From contig NZ_CP024866.1 of the NCBI RefSeq assembly GCF_004136015.1, positions 653,643-717,642 on the forward strand: a stretch of DNA of 64,000 nt, written 5' to 3'. Below, one piece after another: positions 7,965-32,500 of this stretch. The notes under the pieces are model-generated. The model ran no database searches and was not told where the DNA came from. It saw only the letters and a list, made by a program, of their open reading frames with translations. The position numbers and the translations under genes were made by a program. The first letter of the stretch is position 1. Each line of letters begins with the position of its first letter. Origin of the DNA: Pseudomonas sp. ACM7 (lineage in GTDB: Bacteria > Pseudomonadota > Gammaproteobacteria > Pseudomonadales > Pseudomonadaceae).

Positions 7965-10442
7965 ATGCGACCTCAAACACGCCGCACACCTCTCGCGCTG
8001 GCCGTACAGCGCCCGACTTTGCATCGCACCCTGTTCACTAGCGTACTGCTGACCGCCACCTTGCTGGGGAGCTCGATGGCCAATGCTGCACCTGTAAAAG
8101 TGAACATTGCAGGTCAATCGCTTTCCAACGCGCTGACCGAACTGGGCATGCAGACCAACCTGCAAATCCTCTACAGCCCGGATCAGGTTGCAGGGATCAA
8201 GTCTCGCGCGGTGTCCGGTTCACTGGAACCGTCCGATGCCCTCGCCGCCCTGCTGAAAGGCACTGGTATTTCGTTCCAGATCAGTGGTAATACCGTCACC
8301 CTGGTGTCCGGCGGCGGCTCGAGCCTGCAACTGGGCGCGACCACCATTTCCGGCCAGGCCCTGGGCCTGACCACTGAAGACACCGGTTCCTACACCACCG
8401 GCGCCACCACCACCGCGACCAAACTGCCGCTGACCCTTCGCGAAACACCGCAATCGGTGACCGTGGTGACGCGTCAGCAAATGGACGATCGCGGCGCCAA
8501 GAGCGTCGGCGACGTATTGCGCAACACCCCCGGCATCACGGCGCAGAAGTACGACAGTGACCGTACCGAGTTTTCCGCCCGTGGCTTTGCCATCACCAAC
8601 TTTCAGTACGATGGCGTCAACATCCCGTACGACGGCGTTTACGGTGAAAACCCTAACAACAGCGACGACGCCGCCAGCCTCGATCGCGTCGAAGTCATCA
8701 AAGGCGCCACCGGCCTGATGACCGGCGCGGGCGACCCGTCTGCCACCGTCAACCTGGTGCGCAAGAAACCGACCAAGGACTTCAAGGCATCGGTCAGCGC
8801 CACCGCTGGCTCCTGGGACAACTACCGCACCGAAGGCGACATCTCCGGTTCGCTGAACGATTCCGGCAGCGTGCGCGGCCACTTCGTCGGTGCCTTGCAG
8901 GACAAAGATTCGTACATCGATCATTACAGCCAGAAGAAAGACCTGTACTACGGCATCCTCGAAGCTGACCTGACCGATGACACCCTGTTGACCCTGGGCG
9001 TCGACAAGTCCAGTGCCACCCCGCGCGGCAGTTCCTGGACCGGTAACGCGCCGTACTTCACCGACGGTGGCCGCACCGACTTCTCTCGCAGTTTCAACCC
9101 GGGTGCCGACTGGAGCCGTCGTGATTTCGACAGCACCACTTACTTCGCATCGCTGGAGCAAGCGCTGGCCAATGACTGGAAATTCAAGGCCAGCTTCGAC
9201 CAGAAAACCACCGATCATGACACCCGACTGGCCTCGGCCAGCGGGGGTTCTGCGGACCGCGCCACGGGCGAAGGCAATTTCCTTTACTGGGGGCGCTGGG
9301 AAGGTCATCGCGTGCAGAACACGGCTGACGTGAACGTCTCCGGTCCGTTCTCACTGGGCGGTCGCGAGCATGAACTGGTAGCCGGCTTCATGGCATCGCA
9401 CTCGCGCCAGACCGGCGCAACGTACGACACCAGCGCCTTCGAACTGGTGCCGGGCAGCATCTATGACTGGAACGGTAGCCTGCCGAAACAGGACTTCCCG
9501 AAAAACGGCAAGTACGAACGCACCCAGAGCCAGAACGGTCTTTACCTGGCCACGCGCCTGCGTCCGACCGACGACCTGTCGTTCATCCTCGGCAGCCGTC
9601 TGAGCACCTTCAAATACAACGAAGACTACTCGTACTATCCGGGCGGCACCCTCACCGACACTCAGGCCAGCTACAAGGAACACGGCGTTGTCACGCCTTA
9701 CGCCGGTGTGGTCTATGACCTGGACGATACCTATTCGGTCTACGCCAGCTACACCAAGATCTACCAGCCTCAGATCAACAAGGACATCAACGGTGCGACC
9801 CTGGCACCGGTCGAAGGCGACAGCTACGAAACCGGCCTGAAAGCGGCCTACTTCGAAGGCAAACTGAACGCCAGCCTGGCATTCTTCCGCATTGAGCAGG
9901 ACAACGTCGCTCAATCGGTCGGCACCGATGTGAATACCGGCGATGGCATTTTCAAAGCCACCGACGGCGCCACCACCAACGGTGTGGAACTGGAACTGGC
10001 CGGCGAACTGGCACAGGACTGGAACGTGTCTGCCGGCTACACCTACGCCCGCACCCGTGACAAGGACGAACAACGCATCTTCGGTTTCCCGCTGGCCACC
10101 AGCAAACCGGAACACGTGATTCGTACGTTCACCACCTACCGTCTGCCCGGCGCGCTGGACCAGTTCACCGTCGGTGGCGGTGTCAGCTGGCAGAGCGCGT
10201 TTTACGGCCAGAGCTACAGCCCCAACGTGGGCGGTGGCGAGGGCGGCAGCACCTCTCTCAAACAAGGCGGCTACACCCTCGTGGACCTGATGACCCGTTA
10301 TCAGTACGACGAACACCTGAGCTTCACCGCCAATGCCTACAACATCTTCGACAAGAAGTACCTGACGGGCCTGGGCAACTTCGGCACCACGTTCTACGGC
10401 GAGCCGCGTAACCTGCAGATCACCGCGAAGTATGATTTCTGA
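7965..10442 (+). CDS. fpvA: FpvA, TonB-dependent ferripyoverdine receptor with signalling domain
   Basis: An 825-residue outer-membrane transducer that imports ferripyoverdine and signals its presence to the anti-sigma factor FpvR. A long signal peptide ends near residue 42 (SSMANAA). The secretin/TonB N-terminal (STN) signalling domain covers about residues 45-115 and marks a receptor of the surface-signalling class. The plug begins near LRETPQSVTVVTRQQM (about 155), and the 22-strand barrel ends with the C-terminal aromatic motif KYDF. Receptors of this class match the peptide made by the adjacent NRPSs, so specificity for this strain's own pyoverdine is expected. GGTAAG precedes the ATG. 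Confidence 0.93.
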   Translation: MRPQTRRTPLALAVQRPTLHRTLFTSVLLTATLLGSSMANAAPVKVNIAGQSLSNALTELGMQTNLQILYSPDQVAGIKSRAVSGSLEPSDALAALLKGTGISFQISGNTVTLVSGGGSSLQLGATTISGQALGLTTEDTGSYTTGATTTATKLPLTLRETPQSVTVVTRQQMDDRGAKSVGDVLRNTPGITAQKYDSDRTEFSARGFAITNFQYDGVNIPYDGVYGENPNNSDDAASLDRVEVIKGATGLMTGAGDPSATVNLVRKKPTKDFKASVSATAGSWDNYRTEGDISGSLNDSGSVRGHFVGALQDKDSYIDHYSQKKDLYYGILEADLTDDTLLTLGVDKSSATPRGSSWTGNAPYFTDGGRTDFSRSFNPGADWSRRDFDSTTYFASLEQALANDWKFKASFDQKTTDHDTRLASASGGSADRATGEGNFLYWGRWEGHRVQNTADVNVSGPFSLGGREHELVAGFMASHSRQTGATYDTSAFELVPGSIYDWNGSLPKQDFPKNGKYERTQSQNGLYLATRLRPTDDLSFILGSRLSTFKYNEDYSYYPGGTLTDTQASYKEHGVVTPYAGVVYDLDDTYSVYASYTKIYQPQINKDINGATLAPVEGDSYETGLKAAYFEGKLNASLAFFRIEQDNVAQSVGTDVNTGDGIFKATDGATTNGVELELAGELAQDWNVSAGYTYARTRDKDEQRIFGFPLATSKPEHVIRTFTTYRLPGALDQFTVGGGVSWQSAFYGQSYSPNVGGGEGGSTSLKQGGYTLVDLMTRYQYDEHLSFTANAYNIFDKKYLTGLGNFGTTFYGEPRNLQITAKYDF

Positions 10443-10464
10443 GTGGCTGAGCTGAAATGAAAAA

Positions 10465-10497
10465 TGCCCGTATCGTGAGATGCGGGCTTTTTTTTTA
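10465..10497 (+). terminator. Rho-independent terminator of fpvA
   Basis: A GCCCGTATC/GATGCGGGC stem with a 4-base loop and a run of nine or more T, 24 bp after the fpvA stop codon. Confidence 0.85.
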
Positions 10498-10531
10498 TGG
10501 CTGTGAGATTTGTGTCGACTGTGATGCCGTC

Positions 10532-10639
10532 ATCGCGAGCAAGCTCGCTCCCACAGTGGATCTGTGGTGGATACAAAACCTGCGTACGACCGAGATCAAA
10601 TGTGGGAGCGGCGGTGCGACGATTCGACTTGCTCGCGAA
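10532..10639. repeat. REP pair with an enlarged right arm
   Basis: The left REP core is at 10532-10555. The right arm (10601-10639) is split by about 16 bases (CGGTGCGACGATTCGA) between GGGAGCGG and CTTGCTCGCGAA. Confidence 0.75.
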
Positions 10640-10690
10640 GAACGATGACACGGTGGTGCTGGCTAGTCTGGATCATTCCCAGACTTCAGA

Positions 10691-11647
10691 TCAAAGCCGC
10701 GAACGCACCCACTCCGCCACTTCCGCATGAATCCCCTCAACCTCCCCCAACAACCCCGCCATGCGCAAAAAGTCATGGGTCATCCCAGGCTGTTCCAGCA
10801 ACGTCACCTCATTCCCGGCAACACACAGCCGCTCGGCATACGCCACCCCTTCGTCATGCAACGGATCATGCCCCGCCAGATACACCAACGCCGGCGCCAC
10901 ACCCGAAAGATCCTCCGCCAGCAACGGCGAGCACCGCCAATCAGCCAGATCCTGCGGCGTGCGCCCGTAATGCGCATAGAACCAATCCAGCGTCGGCGTC
11001 TCCAGCAAATAACCCTCGGCGAAATCCCGATGCGACGCGCGCTTGGTCGTGGCATCCGTCACCGGGTACACCAACAATTGCGCCTTCGGTTTCAACGCCA
11101 GTTCCTCAGGTTCACGCACGGCCATGATCGACAACACCGTCGCCAGCGTCGCACCCACGCTATCACCGGCCACGGCCACTCGCGTTGCGTCCAGGCCATG
11201 TGCCGCGCCCTCGCGCACCAGCCAGTTCCCCGCATCGCAGGCATCCTGCAACGGCGTCGGGAACCGCCATTCCGGGGCCAGACGATAATCCACCGTCAAC
11301 AAGGCAAAACCGCCTTGGGAGGCCAGCCGCCGACACAACGCATCATGGGAATCGAGACTGCCGACCACATACCCGCCGCCATGGAAATACAACACCACCG
11401 GTTGCAGCCCATCGACCGATTGCCCGTTGCGATACACCCTTGCCGACAGGCTGTGGCCATCTCGCGCGGCGATGGTGAAGTCCTCGCAGGCAACGCTGTC
11501 CAGCGGCACATCGAGAAACCCCGACGACGCTTCGAAATCGAGCCGCGCCTGTTGCGGCGACTGTTCATGCATCGCGCGACTTTTACCGGTCACCCGGCCG
11601 AACTCGGCGAGTTCTAGTAATGCTTCAAGTTCTGGCAACACAGCCAT
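10691..11647 (-). CDS. Alpha/beta hydrolase, hormone-sensitive-lipase family
   Basis: A 318-residue esterase or lipase-like protein. It has the HSL oxyanion-hole motif HGGG at residues 89-92 and the nucleophile elbow GDSVG with Ser at about 163. DPLHDEG and a C-terminal MTHDF supply the Asp and His of a catalytic triad. The ATG at 11647 is preferred over a start 16 codons earlier because an AAGGA stands 12 bp upstream and family homology begins there. No signal peptide is seen, so it is probably cytoplasmic. It sits between fpvA and the NRPS genes, in the NRPS direction, but a REP pair separates it from the NRPS stop. P. aeruginosa has no gene here, and a role in pyoverdine metabolism is only a possibility. 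Confidence 0.8.
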   Translation of the reverse strand: MAVLPELEALLELAEFGRVTGKSRAMHEQSPQQARLDFEASSGFLDVPLDSVACEDFTIAARDGHSLSARVYRNGQSVDGLQPVVLYFHGGGYVVGSLDSHDALCRRLASQGGFALLTVDYRLAPEWRFPTPLQDACDAGNWLVREGAAHGLDATRVAVAGDSVGATLATVLSIMAVREPEELALKPKAQLLVYPVTDATTKRASHRDFAEGYLLETPTLDWFYAHYGRTPQDLADWRCSPLLAEDLSGVAPALVYLAGHDPLHDEGVAYAERLCVAGNEVTLLEQPGMTHDFLRMAGLLGEVEGIHAEVAEWVRSRL

Positions 11648-11716
11648 GGGACGAATCCTTCTACACAAAGAGGTCAAAAATCGGGCAATACACAATTTTG
11701 AAACGAGCGAGAATCC

Positions 11717-11806
11717 TGTGGGAGCGGGCTTGCTCGCGAAGAGGCAATCTCAGGCGACATTGATGTTGCCTGATACAGCGCTTTCGCGAGCAAGCCCGCT
11801 CCCACA
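11717..11806. repeat. REP pair (inverted)
   Basis: Inverted cores at 11717-11740 and 11783-11806, ending 6 bp from the stop codon of the terminal NRPS gene. Confidence 0.85.
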
Positions 11807-11811
11807 GGGGG

Positions 11812-23573
<11,762 letters not shown>

Positions 23574-23574
<1 letters not shown>

Positions 23575-26500
23575 CAGTTGATCTCCATCTCGTCGAGAAG
23601 CGACTCAAGCGCATCAAGACGTGCATCGTTGTCAGCCGGGGCGTGTTGCCCGGCCATGGCGGCATAAGCCTGAAGGTCGGTGGATTCGAACAGCGCGCGC
23701 AACGGCAGCTCGATGCCCAGTTCCAGTTCCACGCGGGCACTGGCCTGGGCGGCGAGCAGCGAGTGCCCGCCCAATTCAAAGAAGTTGTCGCGTCGGCCGA
23801 TCTGCGCCACGCCCAGCACGCTGGCCCAGATATCTGCCAGTTGCCGTTCGAGGTCGCCTTCGGGGGCTTCGAACGGGCGCTGCCATTCCTGCGCGTCAGG
23901 CACCGGCAAGGCCTTGCGGTCGAGCTTGCCGTTGCCGGTCAACGGCAAGGCATCCAGCAGCAGCCAGTGGCTCGGCACCATGTAGTCCGGCAGATCCACC
24001 TTGAGCGCGGCGCGCAAGTTGTCGCGCCAGGCGATTGGATCATGCGGGGTTTGCTCGGCGACCACGTAGGCGCACAGTTGCGGACCGCCATCGCCGGTAT
24101 GCACGCTCAACACGGCTTGGCGCACGCCCGGTTGCGCCAGCAGCGCGGCTTCGATTTCACCCAGTTCGATGCGGAAGCCACGGATCTTCACTTGCTGGTC
24201 AATCCGCCCGAGGTAATCGATGCTGCCGTCGGCACGCTGGCGGGCCAGGTCGCCGCTGCGATAAAGGCGTTGCGACGCATCGAATGGGCTCGGAACGAAG
24301 CGCTCGGCAGTCAGGCCGAAACGCCCGTGATAACCACGGGCCAAACCAGCGCCGGCGATGTACAACTCGCCCGCCACACCCACCGGCACCGGTTGCAATT
24401 GACTGTCGAGCAAGTACCAGCGCAGGTCGCGGATCGGCAAGCCGATCGGGCTTTTGGCCTTGCTGTCGAGGTCGGCCAGGCGGATCGCACGGTAGGTCAC
24501 GTGCACCGTGGTTTCGGTGATGCCGTACATGTTGACCAGGGTTGGCTGTTGGTCGCCGAAGCGCTCGAACCATGGACGCAGGCTCGCGACTTCCAACGCT
24601 TCGCCACCGAAAATCACCTGACGCAGCGCCAGTTTTCGCTCGCTGGCGCATGCAATCGGCAACAACTGGCGGAACGCAGTCGGGGTCTGGTTCAACACCG
24701 TCACGCCTTCATCACAGAGCAAGCGATGGAACTCTTGCGGCTCGCGGCTGATGTAATACGGCACGATCACCAGACGCCCGCCAGTGCACAGCGAGCCCAA
24801 CAGCTCCCACACCGAGAAGTCGAACGCGTAGGAGTGGAATAGCGTCCAGACATCGTCCGGGTCGAAGTTGAACTCGGCAGCGGTGGCCGTGAGCAGACGC
24901 CCGACGTTGCCATGACTGAGCAATGCGCCCTTCGGCCGACCGGTGGAACCGGAGGTGTAGATGACGTAGGCGAGGTTTTCCGCGGTGGCTAGCGCTGGCA
25001 AGTTGTCGTCGCTGAAGGCCTCCAGTTGCAACGACTCCAGGCTCAGCACTTGCACGCCGTCGCGGGCCGGCAAGCCATCGATCAAGTGTTGTTGGGTCAG
25101 CAGCAACGTGATGCCGCTGTCTTCGATCATGTAGCTCAAGCGCTCGGCCGGGTATTGCGGGTCGAGCGGTACATAGGCGCCACCGGCCTTGAGAATCGCC
25201 AGCAACCCGACCACCAGCGGCATCGCCCGTTCGGTGGCGATGCCAACCCGGACTTCGGGGCCGACGCCCTGTTCACGCAGTTTGCGCGCCAGCCGGTTGG
25301 CCTGAGCGTTGAGCGCGGCGTAGGTCAGTTGCTCGCCTTCGTAGACCAGTGCGATTGCGTTCGGCCGTTGTGCGGCTTGAACTTCGAACAAGTCGTGCAA
25401 GGTTGGCGACGGCGGTTGCGCCTGGAACGTCGGGTTCCAGTGCTGGATCAACGCATCGCGTTGTGTTGCTTTGAGCAATGGCAGTTCGGCGACGCGCTGT
25501 TGCGGATCTTCGACCACCGCTCGCAGCAGGTTCAGCCACTGCTCGGCGAGGCGGTTCATGGACGCCTCGTCGTACAGGTCAGTGGCGTAGGTCAGGCTGG
25601 CGTCCAGCGTTTCGCCCTGCTCCTGAGTATCCAGCACCAGATCGAATTGCGTGGTGTGTTGCTGCCAGTGCAGACGCTCGACCTGCAAGTCGGCGACGCT
25701 GCGCTCAACGCTCGCGCCCAGTTGTTGCTGGTGGTTGTAGAGCACCTGGAACAATGGGCTGTGATTGAGGCTGCGGTCGGGCTGCAAGGCGTCGACCAAC
25801 TGCTCGAACGGCAAGTCCTGGTTAGCCTGCGCGCCCAATGCAATCTGTTTGACCTGTTGCAGCAAGGTGCTGAAGGACTGCTGACCATCGATCTCGGCAC
25901 GCAGCACTTGAGTGTTGATGAAGAAGCCGATCAGGCCTTCGGTTTCCAGACGCGAACGCCCGGCGCTCGGCACGCCGACGCTGATGCGGGGCTGCCCGCT
26001 CTGGCGATGCAGCAAGGCCTGGAAACTCGCCAGCAACAGCATGAACAACGTCACTTGTTGCTCCTGGGCACGTTCACGCAAACCGACCAACAACTCGCGA
26101 TCAACGTTCAGCACCAGGCTGGCGCCGCGCTCGGTGCGACGGGCCGAACGGGTCAGTTCACTCGGCAATTCCAGCGGTGTCTGGCTGCCAGCCAGTTGCT
26201 CGCTCCACCACGTCAGTTGGCGTGCGCCCTCGCCTGCTTCCAGCCAGTCGCGCTGCCAACGGGCGTAGTCGCTGTAGTTCACCGGCAGACTCGACAGGTT
26301 CGCAGCCTTGCCTTCGACGGCAGCCTGATACAGCGCGCTGAATTCATCGACCATGACCTGCATCGACCAGCCATCGGCAGCGATGTGGTGCACGGTGAGC
26401 ACCAGCACGTGTTCGTCGGTGTTCACTTGCAGCAGCAACACGCGCCATAGCGGACCGTTGCGCAGGTCGAACGGACGGGCGATTTCTTCGGCTACGGCAT

Positions 26501-29500
26501 TGTCGGTCGACGACTGATCGAGTGTGCGTTCATCCAGTTGCAACGCCAGATTGTCGTGCAGCACCGGACGCGCCTGTTGGCCGTCCTGTTCGAAGGTTGT
26601 GAGCAGGGTTTGGTGACGGGCCTGCAATTGCGCAAAGGCTTCGCGCAGGGCTTCGCGGTTCAGCGAGCCCTTGAGGCGTAGCGCGGCGGGAATGTTGTAG
26701 GCCGAGCTTTGTGGGTCCAGCTGCCAGAGAATCCATTGGCGCTGTTGGGCGTAAGACAGGATCTGCGGCTGACCGACCGTTGCACGTTGCAGCACCGGTT
26801 GGTCGCTGACGTTCGCCAGTGCTGCACGCTCGGCAAATTCCGCCAGATTCGCGGCGGAGAACAGGCTGCTCACCGACAGTTCTAGCTGCAATTGCTGACG
26901 CACCCGAGAGATCACCTGAAGCACCAGCAACGAGTGCCCGCCCAGTTCGAAGAAGTTGTCGTCACGTCCCACGCGTTCGACCTGCAACACGTCCTGCCAG
27001 ATCAGTGCGAGTTGCGTTTCCAGCCCTTCGGCGGGGGTCACGAATTCGCGTTTCGCATCGCCCGCTTCAGCACACGGCAGGGCTTTGCGGTCGAGTTTGC
27101 CGTTGTTGTTGAGCGGCAGTTTGGCCAGCAGGATCAGGTGATTCGGCACCATGTATTCCGGCAACGACTGACGCAGAACGGCTTTGAGTCCTTCCAGATA
27201 TTCGGCCTGAGAAACCATCGCGCCGCTGGCCACGACATACGCCACCAGTTGCGTGCCGTCCTGAGCGATGACCGCCGCTTCGCGCACGTCCTCACGGGCT
27301 TGCAGGCAGGCTTCGATCTCGCCCATTTCAATGCGGAAACCGCGAATCTTCACTTGATGGTCGATGCGACCGACGTATTCCAGATTCCCGTCAGCGTTGT
27401 AGCGCGCCAGATCGCCGCTGCGGTACAGCCGCACGCCCGGTTCACGGGCGAACGGGTCCGGCAGGAAGCGTTCAGCGGTCAGCGCCGGGCGGTCGAAGTA
27501 GCTCTGAGCGAGGCTGGCCGGCGCGCCGATGCACAGTTCACCGACGCCACCGTTGGGCAACAACTGACCGGCCGCGTCCAGCACATACAGCGCGCGACCG
27601 GCGATGGCTCGTCCAATCGGGATGCCAAACGCGTCGCTGGCATCTTCGAGATGGCATTCATGAATGCTGGACACCACAGTCGCCTCGGTCGGGCCGTAGG
27701 TGTTGAGCAAACGCACGTGGCTCAAACCGGCCTGATGCCACAAACGCAGACCTTCGACCGACATTGCTTCGCCGCCGACGTGAACCTGGCGCAAATCACC
27801 CAAGTTGCGCACCACACCGCTCGCACATTCCCGGGCCAGCAAATACCAGTAAGCGGCCGGCAAGTCCGCTACTGTCACGCCTTGCTGGACGATTTCGACG
27901 GCGAGGCGGCCGGCGTCCCACACATCGTCGCCGCGCATGATCAACGCCGCACCGACACACAGCGCCGGGAAGCACTGCTCGACGAAACCATCGAAACTGA
28001 AGGTCGCGAACTGCAACACACGGTCCGACGCCAACAGCACCGAATAGTCGGCGGCGGTCTGGCAGAACTCGCGCAGCGCGGCATGGGCGATGGCCACGCC
28101 TTTGGGTTGGCCGGTGGAACCGGAGGTGTAGATGATGTAGGCCAGGTCGTCGGCGAGCGCGTGGTTTTGCGGATCGCTGTCGGAGTAGCCGACGTTGTCT
28201 TCGAGGCTGAGACGTAGCACGCCTGGCACGTCTTCCAGCAGACCGGACTCGCACAGCAGCACGTCGAGGCGGCTGTCGTCGATCATGTAGGCCAGGCGTT
28301 CAGCCGGGTATTTCGGGTCCAAAGGCACATAAGCCGCGCCGGTTTTGAGCACCGCCAGCAGGCTGATGATCAGTTGCGGACCACGCTTCAGCGCCAGACC
28401 GACGCGCTTGCCGGGACCGGCGCCGTTTTCAATCAGACGATGGGCCAGACGGTTGGCCTGCGCGTTCAGTTGACCGTAGCTCAGGGATTGACCGTCGACC
28501 TGCAACGCCATCGCGTCTGGGGTAGCGGCGGCCTGAGCCGCGATTTGTTCGTGCGCCAAAAGTGCTGTGGATAACTCAACTGCCGCCGGTTGGCTGACAG
28601 AGAGCACCGTATTTTTTCCGGCCTCATCGAGTAACTCCAGCGTGCCCAATGCCGCGTCCGGCAGCGCCACCAACTGCACCAGCAGGTGCTGCAAACTGGC
28701 CGACAACTCAGCGACCTGCGCCGCACTGAACCGCGCCGCGTCATAGCTGAAGTCCAGGCTAAGGCCTTCGCCCAGTTCGATGCCCAAGGTCAGCGGATAG
28801 TGCGTGCGCTCGTGGTTGTGCAGGTTGCCGAACGACAACCCGGCCGGCGCGCCCTGTTTCAGCGCCTCGGCCACCGGGAAGTTTTCGAACACCAGCAGGC
28901 TGTCGAACAGCGCCGAACCCTGCTGCCCCGCCCAGCCCTGAATGTCGTAAAGCGGCACGTGCTCGAACTCGCGCATCGCCAGGTTCAGCCCTTGCAACTC
29001 GCCCAGCCATTGACTGACGGTTTGATCCGGCTTCATCGCGCACACCAGCGGCAGTGTGTTGATGAACAAGCCGAGCTGCTCTTCGATCCCCGGCAGCGGC
29101 GCCGAACGCCCGGCCACGGTGGCACCGAACACCACGCAATCCTGACCGGTGTAGCGTTGCAGCAACAGGCTCCAGGCCGCTTGCAGCAAGGTGTTGAGGG
29201 TGACCTTCTGCTGACGGGCGAACTCGGCCAGACGCTGGGTCGCACGGCTGTCGAGTGCGACGCGATATTCCTCGCTGCCCTCGGCGCCTACCGGTGGCCG
29301 CAACGCTTCGGCCAGCAACGTTGGCGCTTGCAGCGGCGCCAATGACGCTTTCCAGAACTGCTCGCCCGCGGCAGCCGATTGCTGCTGCAACCAGCCCAGA
29401 TAATCGCGGTATTGCCCGGTCGGTGCCGGCAGCGATTGCCCGGCGGCGTAGTGCTGGATCACTTCGGCCAGCAACTGCGCGTTGCTCCAGCCGTCCATCA

Positions 29501-32500
29501 AAATGTGGTGGCTGGTGTAGATCAGGTGCCAGTCATTGGCGCCCGTGCGGACGAGGTTCAAGCGGAACAGCGGCGCGGTGCCCAGTGCAAAACCCTGGGC
29601 GCGTTCGGCGTCGGCCAGCGCATCGGTGTCGGTCGCTGCAAGCACTTCAAGCGGCAACGCGACGTTGCGGACAATTGCCTGATGCGCGGTGTCGAGGCCT
29701 TGCCAGTGGAAGCTGCTGCGCAGGATGTCGTGACGCTCCAGCGCGGTTTGCCAGGCTTGGGCGAATCGCTGCGGATCGAGGTCTTGAATGTCGAGGCGCA
29801 GCTGACTGATGTAGGCGCCGACTTCGGGTTCGTAGAGGGTGTGGAACAGCATGCCCTGCTGCATCGGCGACAGTGGATAAAGGTCTTCGAGGGTCGAAAC
29901 AGCAACCGGCAGTGCATCGAGTTGCGCCTGACTGATGCGCGCCAACGGGAAGTCCGACGGTGTGGCTTGCGGCACTTCAACGGCACAGCAGTGATCGATC
30001 AGCGCGTTGAGTTCCAGCGCGTAATCGTCCGCCAGACGCTGAATCGTCGCGGTGTCGAACATCTCACGGCTGAAGCCCCAGCTCAGCGACAACTCGCCGC
30101 CATAGACCTGGCCTTCGACCGTCAGCCAGTTGCCCAGCGGTGCCGATGGATCCTGCGCCACGCCGTTGCCTTCGGTGGACGGCACAAACATCGCGGCATC
30201 GTCGAACTGGCGGTCGAACTGGCCCAGATAGTTGAAGGTGATGCGCGGTTGCGGCAACGCCGCCAGTTCGGCGCGAATCTCCGGTGTGCCGAGGTAGCGC
30301 AGCGCGCCATAGCCGAGGCCTTTGTCCGGCACTGCGCGCAGTTGTTCCTTGATGGTTTTGATCGACGCCGATAGATCGGCGCACGGCATCAGATTGACCG
30401 GGAACAGGCTGGTAAACCAACCGACGGTACGGGTCAGGTCGATGCCGTCGAACAGGTCTTCGCGACCATGGCCTTCAAGCTGAATCAGCGTGCTGCCCTG
30501 CCCGCTCCAGCGGCAAACCGCCCGCGCCAGGGCGGTCAGCAGCAGGTCGTTGACCTGGGTGCGATAGGCCGCCGGGGCCTGTTGCAGTAGTTTGCGGGTT
30601 TGCTCGGCGTCGAGTTTGAGTTCGAATTTGTGTTCGAAGCGGTTTTCCAGCGCACCGTTCGGGTGGTCGCATGGCAGATCGTTCGGTGCGTCGCGCAGTT
30701 GGGTTTGCCAGTGACCGAGGCTGTTTTCAAAGGCTGGAAGATGAGCTTGCAGACGGGCAACCCAAAGTTGATAGGTGCTGGTTTTCGCCATCGAAGCATG
30801 GCTGCCGCTATAGAACTGCTGAAGATCTTCCAGCAGCACGCGCCAGGACACACCGTCCACCGCCAGGTGATGAATGACCAACAGCAAACGCTCGGTACCG
30901 TCGGCCATCGAGACCAGCAGCGCGCGCATCAGCGGGCCATTTTGCAAATCGAGACTGCGCTGGGCTTCGTCGCACAGGGCGTTGAGTTCTTCGACCGATT
31001 GTGCCTGACGCTGCCACAACACCGACTCCGTGGTCGGCGCTGCGTAGGCTTGCTGCCAACCTTCAGCGGTCTGTTCGTATCGCAGACGCAAGCTGTCGTG
31101 ATGGGTCAGTAATTGTTCTAAAGCGCGATCCAGCGCAGCACCGTTCAACGCCTCACGCGGCACCAGCAGCAGCGACTGGTTCCAGTGCTGACGTTCGGGG
31201 ATCGCTTGCTCGAAGAACCACTGTTGCACCGGCGCCAACGCCACCGCGCCAACCGCTGGACCTTGATCGATCAACGGTTGCTCCCCGTTGCGGGCGGCCT
31301 GGGCCAGGCTGCGAATGGTCTGGTGCTGAAACAGGTCTTTGGGGCTCAACACGATCCCGGCCTGACGCGCACGGCTGACCACTTGCATGGAAACGATGGA
31401 GTCGCCGCCCAGTTCGAAGAAGTTGTCTTCAAGACCCACATTTTCGATGGCCAACACGTCCTGCCAGATCGCGGCCAGGGATTTTTCCATCTCCGTGCGC
31501 GGCGCGACGTGTTCGCGTTGTTGCTGCGAGCCGTCAATCGCCGGCAAGGCCTTGCGGTCGAGTTTGCCGTTGGGGGTCAGCGGCAGGAGTTCGAGGAACA
31601 GCAAAAACGCCGGGACCATGTAGTCCGGCAGATGCTGACGCAGTGCAGCTTTCAGGGTTTCACGCAGAGTCGTTTGAGCATCGACATCTTCCAGCAATGC
31701 CGGATCGGCCGGCACGATGTACGCGACCAGTTGCTGACCGTTGACACCGTCCTGCGCCAGCACCGCCAGTTCGCGCACAGTGTCCTGCTGCAACAACCGC
31801 GCTTCGATTTCACCGAGTTCGATACGGAAGCCACGGACCTTGACCTGATGGTCGATGCGCCCGACGTATTGCAACGTACCGTCGGCCTGATAACGGGTCA
31901 GGTCGCCGGTGCGGTACAGGCGCTCGCCATTGCTGGAAAACGGGTTTGGCACATACTTTTCGGCGGTCATGCCCGGACGCGCCAGGTAACCGCGGGTGAT
32001 GCCGGCGCCTGACAGGAACAGCTCGGCGAACACGCCTTGCGGCACCGGTTGCAGATCAGCATCGAGCAAATAGCTGGCGGTGTGTTTGAGTGGCCGGCCG
32101 ATGTTTGCGCGGCCACCGGCCTCGCGGCGGGTCCAGGTCGAATAGGTGGTGTCTTCCGACGGACCGTACAAATCGTAGACATGCTCGACCGTCGACTGCT
32201 GATACAGCGCGTCCACCAGGCTCTGCTTCAACGGCTCGCCGGCGAGGTTGATGATGCGCACGCTCGGCGGGATCTGCCTGTCGCGCTGCAAGGCATTGAT
32301 CGCCGACGGCACGGTGTTGATCAGACGCACCTGATCCCGGGCCGGCAGCTGCGGTAATTCCAGGGCATTGCGGGCGATGATCACCGAGCCGCCACTGGCC
32401 AGGGTGACAAACAGTTCCCACACCGACAGGTCGAAACACACCGACGTCGAGGCCAGCACCCCTTGAATGTCTTCGCGGCTGTAGACCGATTTCGACCAGT

